64,000 nucleotides of DNA from Pseudomonas sp. MPC6 (lineage in GTDB: Bacteria; Pseudomonadota; Gammaproteobacteria; Pseudomonadales; Pseudomonadaceae), in contig NZ_CP034783.1 of NCBI RefSeq assembly GCF_006094435.1, forward strand, positions 4,119,001 through 4,183,000, read 5' to 3'. This document shows positions 56,480-64,000 of this stretch, in pieces. Under the pieces are notes generated by a model. It ran no database searches. It saw only the letters and a list, made by a program, of their open reading frames with translations, and was not told the DNA's origin. Each line of letters opens with the position of its first letter. The first letter of the stretch is position 1. A program made the position numbers and the translations under genes.

Positions 56480-56755
56480 ATGTGGCTTAACGAATCGGAA
56501 AACGAACTTCGTCGCGACCTGCAAAGCGTTGCCTCGGACTTGCGATGGTCGGCGGTCGAGCTTTTGCGCATCGCGGACCAGTTGCGCCAGGCGGGCAATG
56601 ATGTAGACGCACAGGCAGCCCTACGCTTGTGCGACCTGTTCCAGGGCGACGAACAGCGTTTGGCGGGCTATGCCGAAGAGGTGAAGGCCAAGGCGATCAG
56701 TCGAAAAGAGCACAATCCGCCTGAACACGACAAGCCCCGGCAAACCGGGGCTTAA
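56480..56755 (+). CDS. Small helical protein of unknown function
   Basis: A 91-residue charged, helical protein: MWLNESENELRRDLQSVASDLRWSAVELLRIADQLRQAG. GGAGAG lies just before the ATG at 56480. No family is recognised. The last codons lie in a hairpin (56732-56753). Confidence 0.65.
   Translation: MWLNESENELRRDLQSVASDLRWSAVELLRIADQLRQAGNDVDAQAALRLCDLFQGDEQRLAGYAEEVKAKAISRKEHNPPEHDKPRQTGA
56732..56753. terminator. Hairpin overlapping the end of the 91-residue gene
   Basis: Stem AAGCCCCGG / CCGGGGCTT with a 4-base loop overlaps the stop codon between convergent genes. There is no T-run, so it is a weak or bidirectional terminator candidate. Confidence 0.45.
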
Positions 56756-56761
56756 GGCGCA

Positions 56762-56965
56762 CTATTTATCGGTTTTCTGACTGGTGGCGGGCTTTTTTGC
56801 CCGGGATTTGTAACCGGGGAGAGAGGCTGCAAAGGCCAGCGCCTCTTCCCTGCTGGCAAACGCGCCGAGCCGGTCACCCTCGGTGCAGACCCGCCATGGG
56901 CCGTTGTTGACGCTGAGTACGTCATAACCGTTCATGTGCATCTTGTTGAGCATGGGAACACTCAT
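56762..56965 (-). CDS. Small protein of unknown function
   Basis: A 67-residue basic protein, MSVPMLNKMHMNGYDVLSVN with WRVCTEGDRLGAFASREEALAFAASLP, a short strand-helix pattern like DUF2188-type proteins. A strong AGGAGGT precedes the ATG. It is convergent with the previous gene. Confidence 0.65.
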   Translation of the reverse strand: MSVPMLNKMHMNGYDVLSVNNGPWRVCTEGDRLGAFASREEALAFAASLPGYKSRAKKPATSQKTDK

Positions 56966-57184
56966 GGTTACCTCCTGTTCGGCAGTGATCAGCCACCTTT
57001 GAGTTGATTACCTTACACCCGCCCCTTACTTAAATGCAGACCAGACGTCGCGCCGGTGGTTGCAATCGGTTTGCACTTTCTCTGCCTCCCGCCACTCCAA
57101 CCTATCAAGCAGCAATCGGGACGGTTCCGGCCGGAATATTGCATTCTTATGTCTGATTCATGACAACAGGCGATCAAGTGGCAC

Positions 57185-57547
57185 ATGAAAGTACGCGCAA
57201 CCGTCATTTGCGAGCAGGACCGGCATATTCTGCTGGTGCGCAAGCTCAAGAGTCGCTGGACGCTGCCGGGCGGCAAGGTCGAGCGCGGTGAAACCATCGC
57301 GGGCGCGGCCATGCGCGAACTTCACGAAGAAACCGGGCTGGGGATCGACGGCCTGCTGTATCTGATGGAGCTGCAAACCGGCAGTACCCGACACCACGTC
57401 TACGAGGCCTCGGTGCTGAACCCGGGAGAGGCCCGGCCGCAAAACGAAATCTTCGATTGCATCTGGTATCCGCTGGACGCGATACACAACCTGGACACAA
57501 GCGACGCTACGCTCAGGATCGTCCAGGCGTTTCGGCGTCGCTTTTGA
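57185..57547 (+). CDS. Nudix hydrolase
   Basis: A 120-residue Nudix protein with the box [25 protein letters not shown] (about 33-57). Flanking strands show [29 protein letters not shown]. It is short and has no extra domain, so it is probably an NTP- or sugar-nucleotide-type house-cleaning enzyme; the substrate is unknown. Confidence 0.85.
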   Translation: MKVRATVICEQDRHILLVRKLKSRWTLPGGKVERGETIAGAAMRELHEETGLGIDGLLYLMELQTGSTRHHVYEASVLNPGEARPQNEIFDCIWYPLDAIHNLDTSDATLRIVQAFRRRF

Positions 57548-57905
57548 TCGGCGGGCCGCATCAATCCCGGCACCGCCACTTATTGTAAACGCCCGCTATT
57601 GCGTCAGCGTCCTCCCTTCGAAGCTCGAACGCCGCTCCTCCATGAGCTCCTGTTAACCCGTTGAGTGCGCATCTTCCACACTTTGTGTCTTCTGGTGACA
57701 CCGTGGGGTGCATTCAATTCGTTGCCCTCGCTCATTCCGAGCCACCTCAAAAAAATACTGCTTTAAAAAACAGTTCCTTGGGCGTCGCGGACGCCATCGG
57801 CGGATTGATTGGCGCAGCATTTGCTTAATTGTACGTCGTACAATTACCCCGATCTTCCGATCGGTCACTTCGAGCACGGCCGCGAAAGCAGCTGGGGGAA
57901 TAATG
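57548..57905. other. Promoter region of the amino acid permease
   Basis: A 358-bp gap with no gene. It contains the TetR-type palindrome at 57826-57846 ahead of the permease. Open frames here lack ribosome sites. Confidence 0.6.
57826..57846. promoter_or_regulatory. Perfect palindrome, probable TetR operator (site 1)
   Basis: Arms TAATTGTACG and CGTACAATTA about a central T. The inner 19 bp recur identically at 61656-61674. The likely regulator is the TetR protein at 60839-61582. Confidence 0.75.
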
Positions 57906-59345
57906 ATGCCCGACTCACCGTTAAAGCACCCTGATCACTCTTCGATAGCAGACCTGCCTCAAGTAACGTCCAACAACGGGTTGGCAACGTCTCTCAAAGA
58001 ACGCCACGTCATGTTGATCGCCATCGGCGGCGTCATTGGTGCCGGGTTGTTTCTGGGTTCCGGCAAGGCGATTGCCCACGCAGGCCCTGCCTTGCTGATT
58101 GCCTATGGGATCTGTGGCTTCATGATTTACCTGGTGGCCCGGGCGCTGGGCGAGCTGTCGCTTTACCGTCCGAACAGCGGTTCGTTCGCGGCCTTTGCCG
58201 AAGAGTTCCTGGGGCCGCGCATAGGCTTCATCACCGGTTGGTCATACTGGCTGATCTGGATTCTGGTGGGCATCGTCGAAGTCACCGCCATCGGAATGCT
58301 GGTGAAATATTGGTTTCCACAAGTGCCACAGTGGATTCCCGCATTGATCACCACCAGCGTGTTGATGGCGAGCAACCTGTTCAATGTCAAAGCATTCGGC
58401 GAAATCGAGTTCTGGCTGGCACTGATCAAGGTGGTGACCATCGTCGGCCTGATTGCCGCCGGTGTGATCATTCTGATCTTCGGCCTCGACATCTCGGCAG
58501 CGTCGCAACCTTCAATTGCCAACCTGTGGCGCCACGGGGGCTTCCTGCCCCAAGGCTGGAGCGGCCTGCTGTACGCGATTCCCGTCGCGGCCTTCGGCTT
58601 TGCCGGTGTCGAGGTGATAGGTGTCGTCGCCGCTGAAACGGCCAATCCGCAACGCACCCTGCCCAGGGCCATCAACAGCATTATCTGGCGCATGTTCATT
58701 TTTTACATCGGATCGATGGCGATCGTCATGGCGCTTTATCCATGGAACCAGATCAGCACCGAGCAAAGTCCATTCGTCACGGTGTTCGAAAGCCTCGGCC
58801 TGGGCATCGCCGCCGGCTTGATCAATTTCGTGGTCATCACCGCCCTGGCGTCATCGTGCAACACCGGCCTCTTCGCCACCAGCCGCATGCTGTTTGCGTT
58901 GTCCCATACCGGACAGGCACCCCGGAGTTTGCAAAAGCTGAGTCGAAACCAGATACCTGCCCGCTGCCTCATGGTTTCAACCGCCCTGTTGCTGGTCGGC
59001 GTGCTGCTCAATTACATGATCCCGGACAGTATTTTCGGACTCTTGATCACAGGGGTGCTGGGACTGTTGATCTGGGTATGGATGGTGATCATCCTTTCCC
59101 ACCTGGCCTATCGCCGAAAAGTAAATCGAGGCGAGTTGCCTGCCGTGGCCTATCGCATGCCATGGGCCGGTCCAAGTAGCGTGCTGGTGCTGGTCTTTCT
59201 TTCGGTGCTGGCCGTGCTGGTCGCCTGGGACCCGCAAACCCGTACCGCCTACTACGTGACCTTTGCCTGGTTTGTGCTGCTGTTGCTGGCGTATTCCAGG
59301 CTGAACCTGCAAAAAACGGCATCTGTCTGTTCTGTTACCCACTAG
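57906..59345 (+). CDS. APC-family amino acid permease
   Basis: A 479-residue permease with 12 predicted helices. The amino acid permease signature appears in LKERHVMLIAIGGVIGAGLFLGSGKAIAHAGPALLIAYGICG (about 30-75), with YRPNSGSFAAFAEEFLGPRIGFITGW and GFAGVEVIGVVAAETANPQRTLPRAI. The ATG at 57906 has GGGGA 6 bp upstream. It is 37 bp before a beta-amino-acid-type aminotransferase, so the cargo is probably the amino acid used by that enzyme. Confidence 0.9.
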   Translation: MPDSPLKHPDHSSIADLPQVTSNNGLATSLKERHVMLIAIGGVIGAGLFLGSGKAIAHAGPALLIAYGICGFMIYLVARALGELSLYRPNSGSFAAFAEEFLGPRIGFITGWSYWLIWILVGIVEVTAIGMLVKYWFPQVPQWIPALITTSVLMASNLFNVKAFGEIEFWLALIKVVTIVGLIAAGVIILIFGLDISAASQPSIANLWRHGGFLPQGWSGLLYAIPVAAFGFAGVEVIGVVAAETANPQRTLPRAINSIIWRMFIFYIGSMAIVMALYPWNQISTEQSPFVTVFESLGLGIAAGLINFVVITALASSCNTGLFATSRMLFALSHTGQAPRSLQKLSRNQIPARCLMVSTALLLVGVLLNYMIPDSIFGLLITGVLGLLIWVWMVIILSHLAYRRKVNRGELPAVAYRMPWAGPSSVLVLVFLSVLAVLVAWDPQTRTAYYVTFAWFVLLLLAYSRLNLQKTASVCSVTH

Positions 59346-59382
59346 GCACACCCTCCCCGTTTAGTTGTCCAGAGAGTCCCAT

Positions 59383-60699
59383 ATGTCTGCGATCGAGGCC
59401 TGCAATCACGTATTGCAACCAGAGCTTGATGCCTGCATCGAGCGATTCATCCGTGCCAATCCTGGCAGTGCACGCCAGTTTGATCTGGCAGCTCGAGTCA
59501 TGCCCGGCGGCAACACCCGTTCGGTGCTGTTTTACCCACCCTTCCCGCTGACAATGTCTGGCGGCCATGGTTGTTTCCTGACTGACCTGGATGGGCATTG
59601 CTATATCGACTTTGTCGCCGAATACACGGCGGCCCTTTATGGTCACTCCAACAGCGTCATTACCCAGGCGCTGTCACAAGCCATGGCGAACGGGATGAAC
59701 CTGAGTGCGCATACTCTACTCGAAGCCAGACTGGCGACCCTGATCGTTGATCGATTCAGTTGCGTCGAGCAAGTGCGTTTCACCAACTCCGGCACCGAAG
59801 CCAACTTGCTCGCGCTTGCCGCCGCGACGGCCTTTACCGGGCGTACCGGCATCATTGCCTTTTCCGGCGGCTACCACGGCGGCGCCCTGAACTTTGTGGG
59901 TCCGTCCACGGCGATGAACGTCCCGCATCGTGTTTACCTGGCGGACTACAACGATCTGCAAAGTGTCGAACGCCTTCTGGATGAACATCGAGATGAGATT
60001 GCGGCGATCCTGGTGGAACCCATGCTCGGTGCCGGTGGCTGCCTCTGTGCAGCTCCGGGCTTTCTCGAAGGCTTGCGCGAGCTGGCCCTGACGCATGACG
60101 CGCTGCTGATCTTCGATGAAGTCATGACCTCGCGCCTCGCGCCCGGTGGCCTGCAGCAGAAACTGCGGGTCACACCGGACCTGATCACCTTGGGTAAGTA
60201 CCTGGGCGGTGGCCTGCCCTGCGGCATGCTCGGGGGCAGGCACTCGATCATGATGCAGTTCGACCCGCGTCGTCAGGTTCTGTCCCATGCAGGGACCTTC
60301 AACAATAACGTGCTGACCCTGGCTGCGGGAATCGCCGGGCTGGAACAGTTGTACGTGGAGGAAACCGCATTGGCGCTCAATGCCAGGGGCGATGCCCTGC
60401 GCGCCACACTCAACGCGGTGCTGGCACAGGCCAAGGCGCCCTTGCAGTTCACGGGGCAAGGATCGGTGATGAACTTGCATCCGACAGCAAAAAATATTCG
60501 GCATCCGGCAGACATTCCCCAGGATCGAAATCACGTCCGCGACCTGTTCTTTTTCCATCTGATCGAGAACGGCATTTACATCGCCCGTCGCGGCTTGATC
60601 GCACTGAGCCTGCCGCTGGGCGAACGCGAATTCTCGGCACTGGTTGGCGCTGTCCAGAGCTTCATTGAGCGATACGGAGCGAGGTTGCCGGCTGATTGA
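59383..60699 (+). CDS. Class III aminotransferase, beta-phenylalanine aminotransferase-like
   Basis: A 438-residue PLP enzyme. PLP lysine is Lys 272 (LGKYLGGG) and the ring-binding Asp is Asp 245 (LLIFDEVMTS). It belongs to the glutamate-1-semialdehyde-aminomutase branch. PGGNTRSVLFYPPFPLTMSGG (Arg 46) and DFVAEYTAALYGHS closely resemble the beta-phenylalanine aminotransferase of Variovorax paradoxus, whose Arg 41 in the same motif binds the substrate carboxylate. It probably converts a beta-amino acid to a 3-oxo acid. A house-keeping HemL role is unlikely because it sits between a permease and a CoA ligase. Confidence 0.85.
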   Translation: MSAIEACNHVLQPELDACIERFIRANPGSARQFDLAARVMPGGNTRSVLFYPPFPLTMSGGHGCFLTDLDGHCYIDFVAEYTAALYGHSNSVITQALSQAMANGMNLSAHTLLEARLATLIVDRFSCVEQVRFTNSGTEANLLALAAATAFTGRTGIIAFSGGYHGGALNFVGPSTAMNVPHRVYLADYNDLQSVERLLDEHRDEIAAILVEPMLGAGGCLCAAPGFLEGLRELALTHDALLIFDEVMTSRLAPGGLQQKLRVTPDLITLGKYLGGGLPCGMLGGRHSIMMQFDPRRQVLSHAGTFNNNVLTLAAGIAGLEQLYVEETALALNARGDALRATLNAVLAQAKAPLQFTGQGSVMNLHPTAKNIRHPADIPQDRNHVRDLFFFHLIENGIYIARRGLIALSLPLGEREFSALVGAVQSFIERYGARLPAD

Positions 60700-60838
60700 C
60701 AATCATGCCGCCGTGCGGGGGAAAAGCTGCCCGCACGGAAAACGATCACGCCTCAAAACCTGTGGGATTTCCTGTCCAAGACAGCGAATCCCTTAGTCGG
60801 TATTCTTTCGCCTTTGCCTAGCGCGGAACGAAATACCC

Positions 60839-61582
60839 ATGACCAGCAAATCCGAAAACCCACGAGGCAGACGAAAAAAATCCGCCGGGGACGACCCGAA
60901 AAATGTATTGAACAAAGAGACCATCGTCACAGCGGCGCTGGATCTGATCGATAAAGACGGGCTTGAAAAATTCAGCCTGCGCCACCTGGCCACTGCGCTG
61001 GGCGCCTACCCCACCGCCATTTACTGGTATGTCGCTTCCCGCGAGTTGCTGTTGGCAGAGGTATTGAACAAAGTGTTGAGCCATTCGGCGCCTGTGCAAC
61101 AGGCGCACTGGCAAGACTATTTGCGAGAAGCCATGGCCAACTGCCGCAATGCCGTGCGGCGACACCCGAACATTGCGCCACTGCTCGGCGCGCAGCTGTT
61201 CTCCAACACCAACAGTGATTTTCTCCTGGCCGAAGGCTCGCTGGCCGCACTGCAACAGGCGGGTTTCAGCGGACCATCGCTGGCCGGTGCCTACAACACC
61301 TTCATTGCAGCGCTCGCCGGCTTTACCACTCAAGAATTTGCACCGCTGCCGGAAAACACTGCGGCCTGGCAGGACCAGGTCCAGGAACGCCTTGGGCAAA
61401 TCGATCCACAAGAGCACCCGAACCTGGCAGGAAACCTGGACCAACTGCGCAACCGCAGTTTCATGCTGCGCTGGCAAAACGGTGTGCACGTGTCGATGGA
61501 TGAAAGCTTCGAGTTCTACACCGAGACCGTCATTGCCGGGCTCGAGACGATGGCAGTGCGATCGAGTGCGCGCCGTCTGTAG
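60839..61582 (+). CDS. TetR-family regulator
   Basis: A 247-residue TetR protein. The N-terminal helix-turn-helix has IVTAALDLIDKDGLEKFSLRHLATALGAYPTAIYWYVASRELLLAEVL (about 31-80), preceded by a basic tail. The large C-terminal part would sense a ligand. Two identical palindromes flank its cluster (57826 and 61656), so it likely represses the permease-aminotransferase and ligase-thiolase units. Confidence 0.9.
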   Translation: MTSKSENPRGRRKKSAGDDPKNVLNKETIVTAALDLIDKDGLEKFSLRHLATALGAYPTAIYWYVASRELLLAEVLNKVLSHSAPVQQAHWQDYLREAMANCRNAVRRHPNIAPLLGAQLFSNTNSDFLLAEGSLAALQQAGFSGPSLAGAYNTFIAALAGFTTQEFAPLPENTAAWQDQVQERLGQIDPQEHPNLAGNLDQLRNRSFMLRWQNGVHVSMDESFEFYTETVIAGLETMAVRSSARRL

Positions 61583-61655
61583 GTGAGGGTGATTCGCCGC
61601 GGCATGCGGCGCTTCACAATCCGCTCAAGGCAATTTTTTCCAACAGCGAAAATTT

Positions 61656-61674
61656 AATTGTACGTCGTACAATT
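61656..61674. promoter_or_regulatory. Palindrome, probable TetR operator (site 2)
   Basis: Arms AATTGTACG and CGTACAATT about a central T, identical to the core of site 1. It lies ~80 bp before the CoA ligase start. Confidence 0.75.
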
Positions 61675-61752
61675 TATAATTAAGATCCCTCACGCCTGAA
61701 GAAACTCATCAGCTGGTTGCCCCTATAAAAACAACAGCAGAGGTCCTTTATC

Positions 61753-63768
61753 GTGACAAATACGCTGCCTTCTTCCGATACCGTCATTCAGGGCCAGTTG
61801 TTGTGGCAGCCTTCACTGGAGCATATCCAACAGACTAATCTCACCCGTTACCTGAATTGGCTGGAGCGTGAGCGCGGTCTCAACTTTGCCGATTACCCCG
61901 CATTGTGGACGTGGTCGGTCAACGACCTGGATGCCTTCTGGCAATCGATCTGGGATCATTTTCAAGTGCAGTCTTCGGCGCGCCACAGCGCCGTGCTGGC
62001 CAGGCGCACGATGCCCGGCGCGCAGTGGTTTCCCGGCGCACGCCTGAACTTCGCCGAACACATATTGCGCAACGAACGAGGCGATACCGATGCGCTGCTC
62101 TACCAGAGCGAGTCCGATGGACTGCAAGCCATGTCCTGGAAAGACTTCGCCGATCAGGTACGCAGCCTCGCCACCTACCTGCGGGAACTGGGTGTGCAGC
62201 CCGGGGATCGTATCGTCGCCTACATGCCGAACATTCCCGAGACCATGATCGCACTATGCGCCAGCGCTGCCATCGGTGCTGTCTGGTCCAGTTGCTCACC
62301 GGACTTCGGCGCCAGCGGCGTACTGGATCGGGTGCGCCAGCTGAGTCCCAGGATTCTCATCGCCGTCGATGGCTACCGCTACGGCGGGCAGCCCCATGAT
62401 TGTCGCGCGCAGGTGCGGCAGATTGCGCAGACGCTGGAGAGTATCGAGCAGGTCATCGTTCTGCCGGTGTTGTTTCCCCAGGCGCCCATCTGCATCCCGG
62501 AAGCCATCAGCTGGCACTCGCTGCGCCAGCGTCCGGCCGTGGCGGCGACTGAGTTTCACTTCGAACAACTGCCGTTCGAGCATCCGCTCTGGGTGCTGTT
62601 TTCTTCCGGCACCACTGGCCTGCCCAAAGCCATTGTCCAGAGCCACGGCGGCATTTTGCTGGAGCAATTGAAGGCCCTGCACCTGCACATGGATCTACGT
62701 CGGGGGGATACTGCGTTTTTCTTCACCACCACCGGCTGGATGATGTGGAACACGCTGGTCAGCACCTTGCTGTGTGGCGTACGGTCGGTGCTCTACGATG
62801 GCAACCCGACCTGGCCGCAAGCGGATGTACTGTGGCAAATGGTGCAGGACAGCGGTGCCAGTTTCTTTGGCACCAGCCCCACCTACATTGAATTGATGAA
62901 GCGCAAGGGAATCATCCCCTGCAAAGATTTCGACCTGTCGGCCCTGCGGACCGTCATGCCGGTCGGCTCGCCGCTTTCACCGGAGTGCAACGCCTGGTTC
63001 TATCGCAATCTGAAGCCGGACCTGTGGGTCACCACTGGCAGCGGCGGTACTGATATTTGCACCGGACTGGTCAGTGGCATTCCTACACTGGCAGTGCATG
63101 CCGGTGAAATCCAGGGGCGGGCCCTGGGTGTCGACGCCCATGCCTTTAATGAGCAGGGTGATCCTCTGACCGGTCAGGTTGGCGAGTTGGTGGTGACCGC
63201 GCCCATGCCGTCGATGCCGGTGTATTTCTGGAATGATCCCAACGGCGAACGTTATCTTGACAGCTACTTCCAGACCTACCCGGGTGTATGGCGCCACGGC
63301 GATTTCTTTTTACTCAATGCCCGCGGCAGCTGCCAGGTCCTGGGCCGCTCCGACGCTACGCTCAACCGTTTCGGCATTCGCATTGGCACAGCGGAAATCT
63401 ATCGTGCGCTGGAGCGGATCGAAGCGGTTGAAGAGGCGCTGATCGTCAACCTGGATCTGCCCAAGGGGGGATTCTTCATGCCGTTGTTCGTCCAGTTGCG
63501 ACCCGGGACCCACCTGGACGCCGTGCTTGAAGAACGCCTGCGCGACTGCCTGCGCCGCGAATGCACGCCCCGCCACGTCCCCGACTGCATCTACGCGGTG
63601 CCGCAGATCCCAATGACCCTGACTGGGAAGAAAATGGAAGTGCCGGTGCGCCGCATCCTGATGGGCCACCCCGTAGAAAAGGCTGCCAACAGGAATGCCA
63701 TGCGTGATCCGCAAGCGCTGGACTTTTTCATCGAGTACGTAGGCCGCCAGACCGACTATCAGCTCTGA
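61753..63768 (+). CDS. Acetoacetate-CoA ligase-like acyl-CoA synthetase
   Basis: A 671-residue ANL-superfamily enzyme with acetoacetyl-CoA synthetase features: an N-terminal LWTWSVNDLDAFWQSIWDHF, P-loop SSGTTGLPKAIVQSHGG (about 282-298), TTTGWMMWNTL, GSGGTDICTG, GRSDATLNRFGIRIGTAEIYR and a C-terminal GKKMEVPVRRI lysine. It would activate a 3-oxo acid with CoA and ATP. It starts with GTG after an AGAGG site. It precedes the thiolase, giving activation then cleavage. Confidence 0.9.
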   Translation: MTNTLPSSDTVIQGQLLWQPSLEHIQQTNLTRYLNWLERERGLNFADYPALWTWSVNDLDAFWQSIWDHFQVQSSARHSAVLARRTMPGAQWFPGARLNFAEHILRNERGDTDALLYQSESDGLQAMSWKDFADQVRSLATYLRELGVQPGDRIVAYMPNIPETMIALCASAAIGAVWSSCSPDFGASGVLDRVRQLSPRILIAVDGYRYGGQPHDCRAQVRQIAQTLESIEQVIVLPVLFPQAPICIPEAISWHSLRQRPAVAATEFHFEQLPFEHPLWVLFSSGTTGLPKAIVQSHGGILLEQLKALHLHMDLRRGDTAFFFTTTGWMMWNTLVSTLLCGVRSVLYDGNPTWPQADVLWQMVQDSGASFFGTSPTYIELMKRKGIIPCKDFDLSALRTVMPVGSPLSPECNAWFYRNLKPDLWVTTGSGGTDICTGLVSGIPTLAVHAGEIQGRALGVDAHAFNEQGDPLTGQVGELVVTAPMPSMPVYFWNDPNGERYLDSYFQTYPGVWRHGDFFLLNARGSCQVLGRSDATLNRFGIRIGTAEIYRALERIEAVEEALIVNLDLPKGGFFMPLFVQLRPGTHLDAVLEERLRDCLRRECTPRHVPDCIYAVPQIPMTLTGKKMEVPVRRILMGHPVEKAANRNAMRDPQALDFFIEYVGRQTDYQL

Positions 63769-63833
63769 CCCGCGCCTCTCTCGGGAGGGATCGCAGGGTT
63801 GTCGTCCATGCACAGTGCAGGAATATTTCAATC

Positions 63834-64000
63834 ATGAGCCTGAAAGGAAAAGCCTTTATCGTCGGTGCCTATGAGCACCCCACGCGCCATGCCGTGGATC
63901 GTTCCCTGGCCCAACTGCACGCCGACGTCGCTCGTGGCGCCCTGGATGATGCAGGCCTGAGTATCGCCGATGTCGATGGATTCTTCTGCGCCGGTGATGT
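63834..64000 (+). CDS. Thiolase-family protein, 5' part only (runs off the window)
   Basis: The first 55 residues (MSLKGKAFIVGAYEHPTRHA, ...LHADVARGALDDAGLSIADVDGFFCAGD) match the N-terminus of SCP2-thiolase-like proteins. It follows the CoA ligase by 65 bp. The catalytic residues lie beyond the window. Confidence 0.8.
   Translation, partial: MSLKGKAFIVGAYEHPTRHAVDRSLAQLHADVARGALDDAGLSIADVDGFFCAGD

Noticed and set aside
59383..60699. HemL (glutamate-1-semialdehyde aminomutase) for tetrapyrrole synthesis
   Set aside because: The motif around Arg 46 and the neighbours fit a beta-amino acid aminotransferase.

Overview
The window looks like a chromosomal segment of a Pseudomonas of the fluorescens group. 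It is GC-rich and carries many Pseudomonas-type REP repeats (GTAGGAGC-GGCTTGCC-GCGAA class). Gene families are typical of the genus, and an IS110 element sits inside a REP unit.

Left part (1-25868): a type VI secretion (T6SS) island. On the minus strand is an effector cassette: a truncated effector with a membrane-protein partner, vgrG, a DcrB-like protein, an EagR-type chaperone, a PAAR-Rhs protein with a C-terminal nuclease toxin, and its probable NTF2-fold immunity protein. A displaced rhs fragment lies at the window edge. On the plus strand are the C-terminal third of tssF, then intact tssG, tssH, tssJ, tssK, tssL, tssM, tagF, a second TssM-like protein with an OmpA domain, hcp and tssA. 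tssB, tssC, tssE and most of tssF are absent. The truncated effector and truncated tssF meet head to head near 9570, so a rearrangement or deletion has occurred there. vgrG also has an in-frame stop seven codons after its best start.

Middle (25869-48560): a tandem REP array carrying an IS110-family insertion, followed by a large catabolic locus. It encodes a DUF1185 protein, an alpha/beta hydrolase, an aldehyde dehydrogenase, two near-duplicate flavin reductases, a carboxymuconolactone-decarboxylase-like protein, a GntR/FCD regulator, a Nudix hydrolase, a DUF1330 protein, a RibB-type enzyme, a PotFGHI-like ABC importer, two NCS1 transporters, a luciferase-like flavin monooxygenase, an isochorismatase-like amidohydrolase and FolD. 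Six copies of a palindrome (consensus ATGGTATACCAT) lie in front of its transcription units and suggest one regulon, probably under the GntR protein. The enzyme set resembles the Rut (uracil), trigonelline and pyridine ring-opening systems. I propose a flavin-dependent N-heterocycle catabolic pathway of unknown substrate.

Right part (48571-64000): a minus-strand gamma-glutamylpolyamine-synthetase-like / XRE-cupin / FAD oxidase operon, an NDH-2-like dehydrogenase divergent from an Rrf2 regulator, small genes, RtcB RNA ligase and a Nudix protein. Last is a second catabolic cluster: amino acid permease, beta-phenylalanine-aminotransferase-like enzyme, TetR regulator, acetoacetyl-CoA-synthetase-like ligase and a thiolase running off the window. 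Near-identical palindromes lie before the permease and the ligase. Together these suggest beta-amino acid catabolism: import, transamination to a 3-oxo acid, CoA activation and thiolysis.

No rRNA, tRNA or CRISPR array was recognised.
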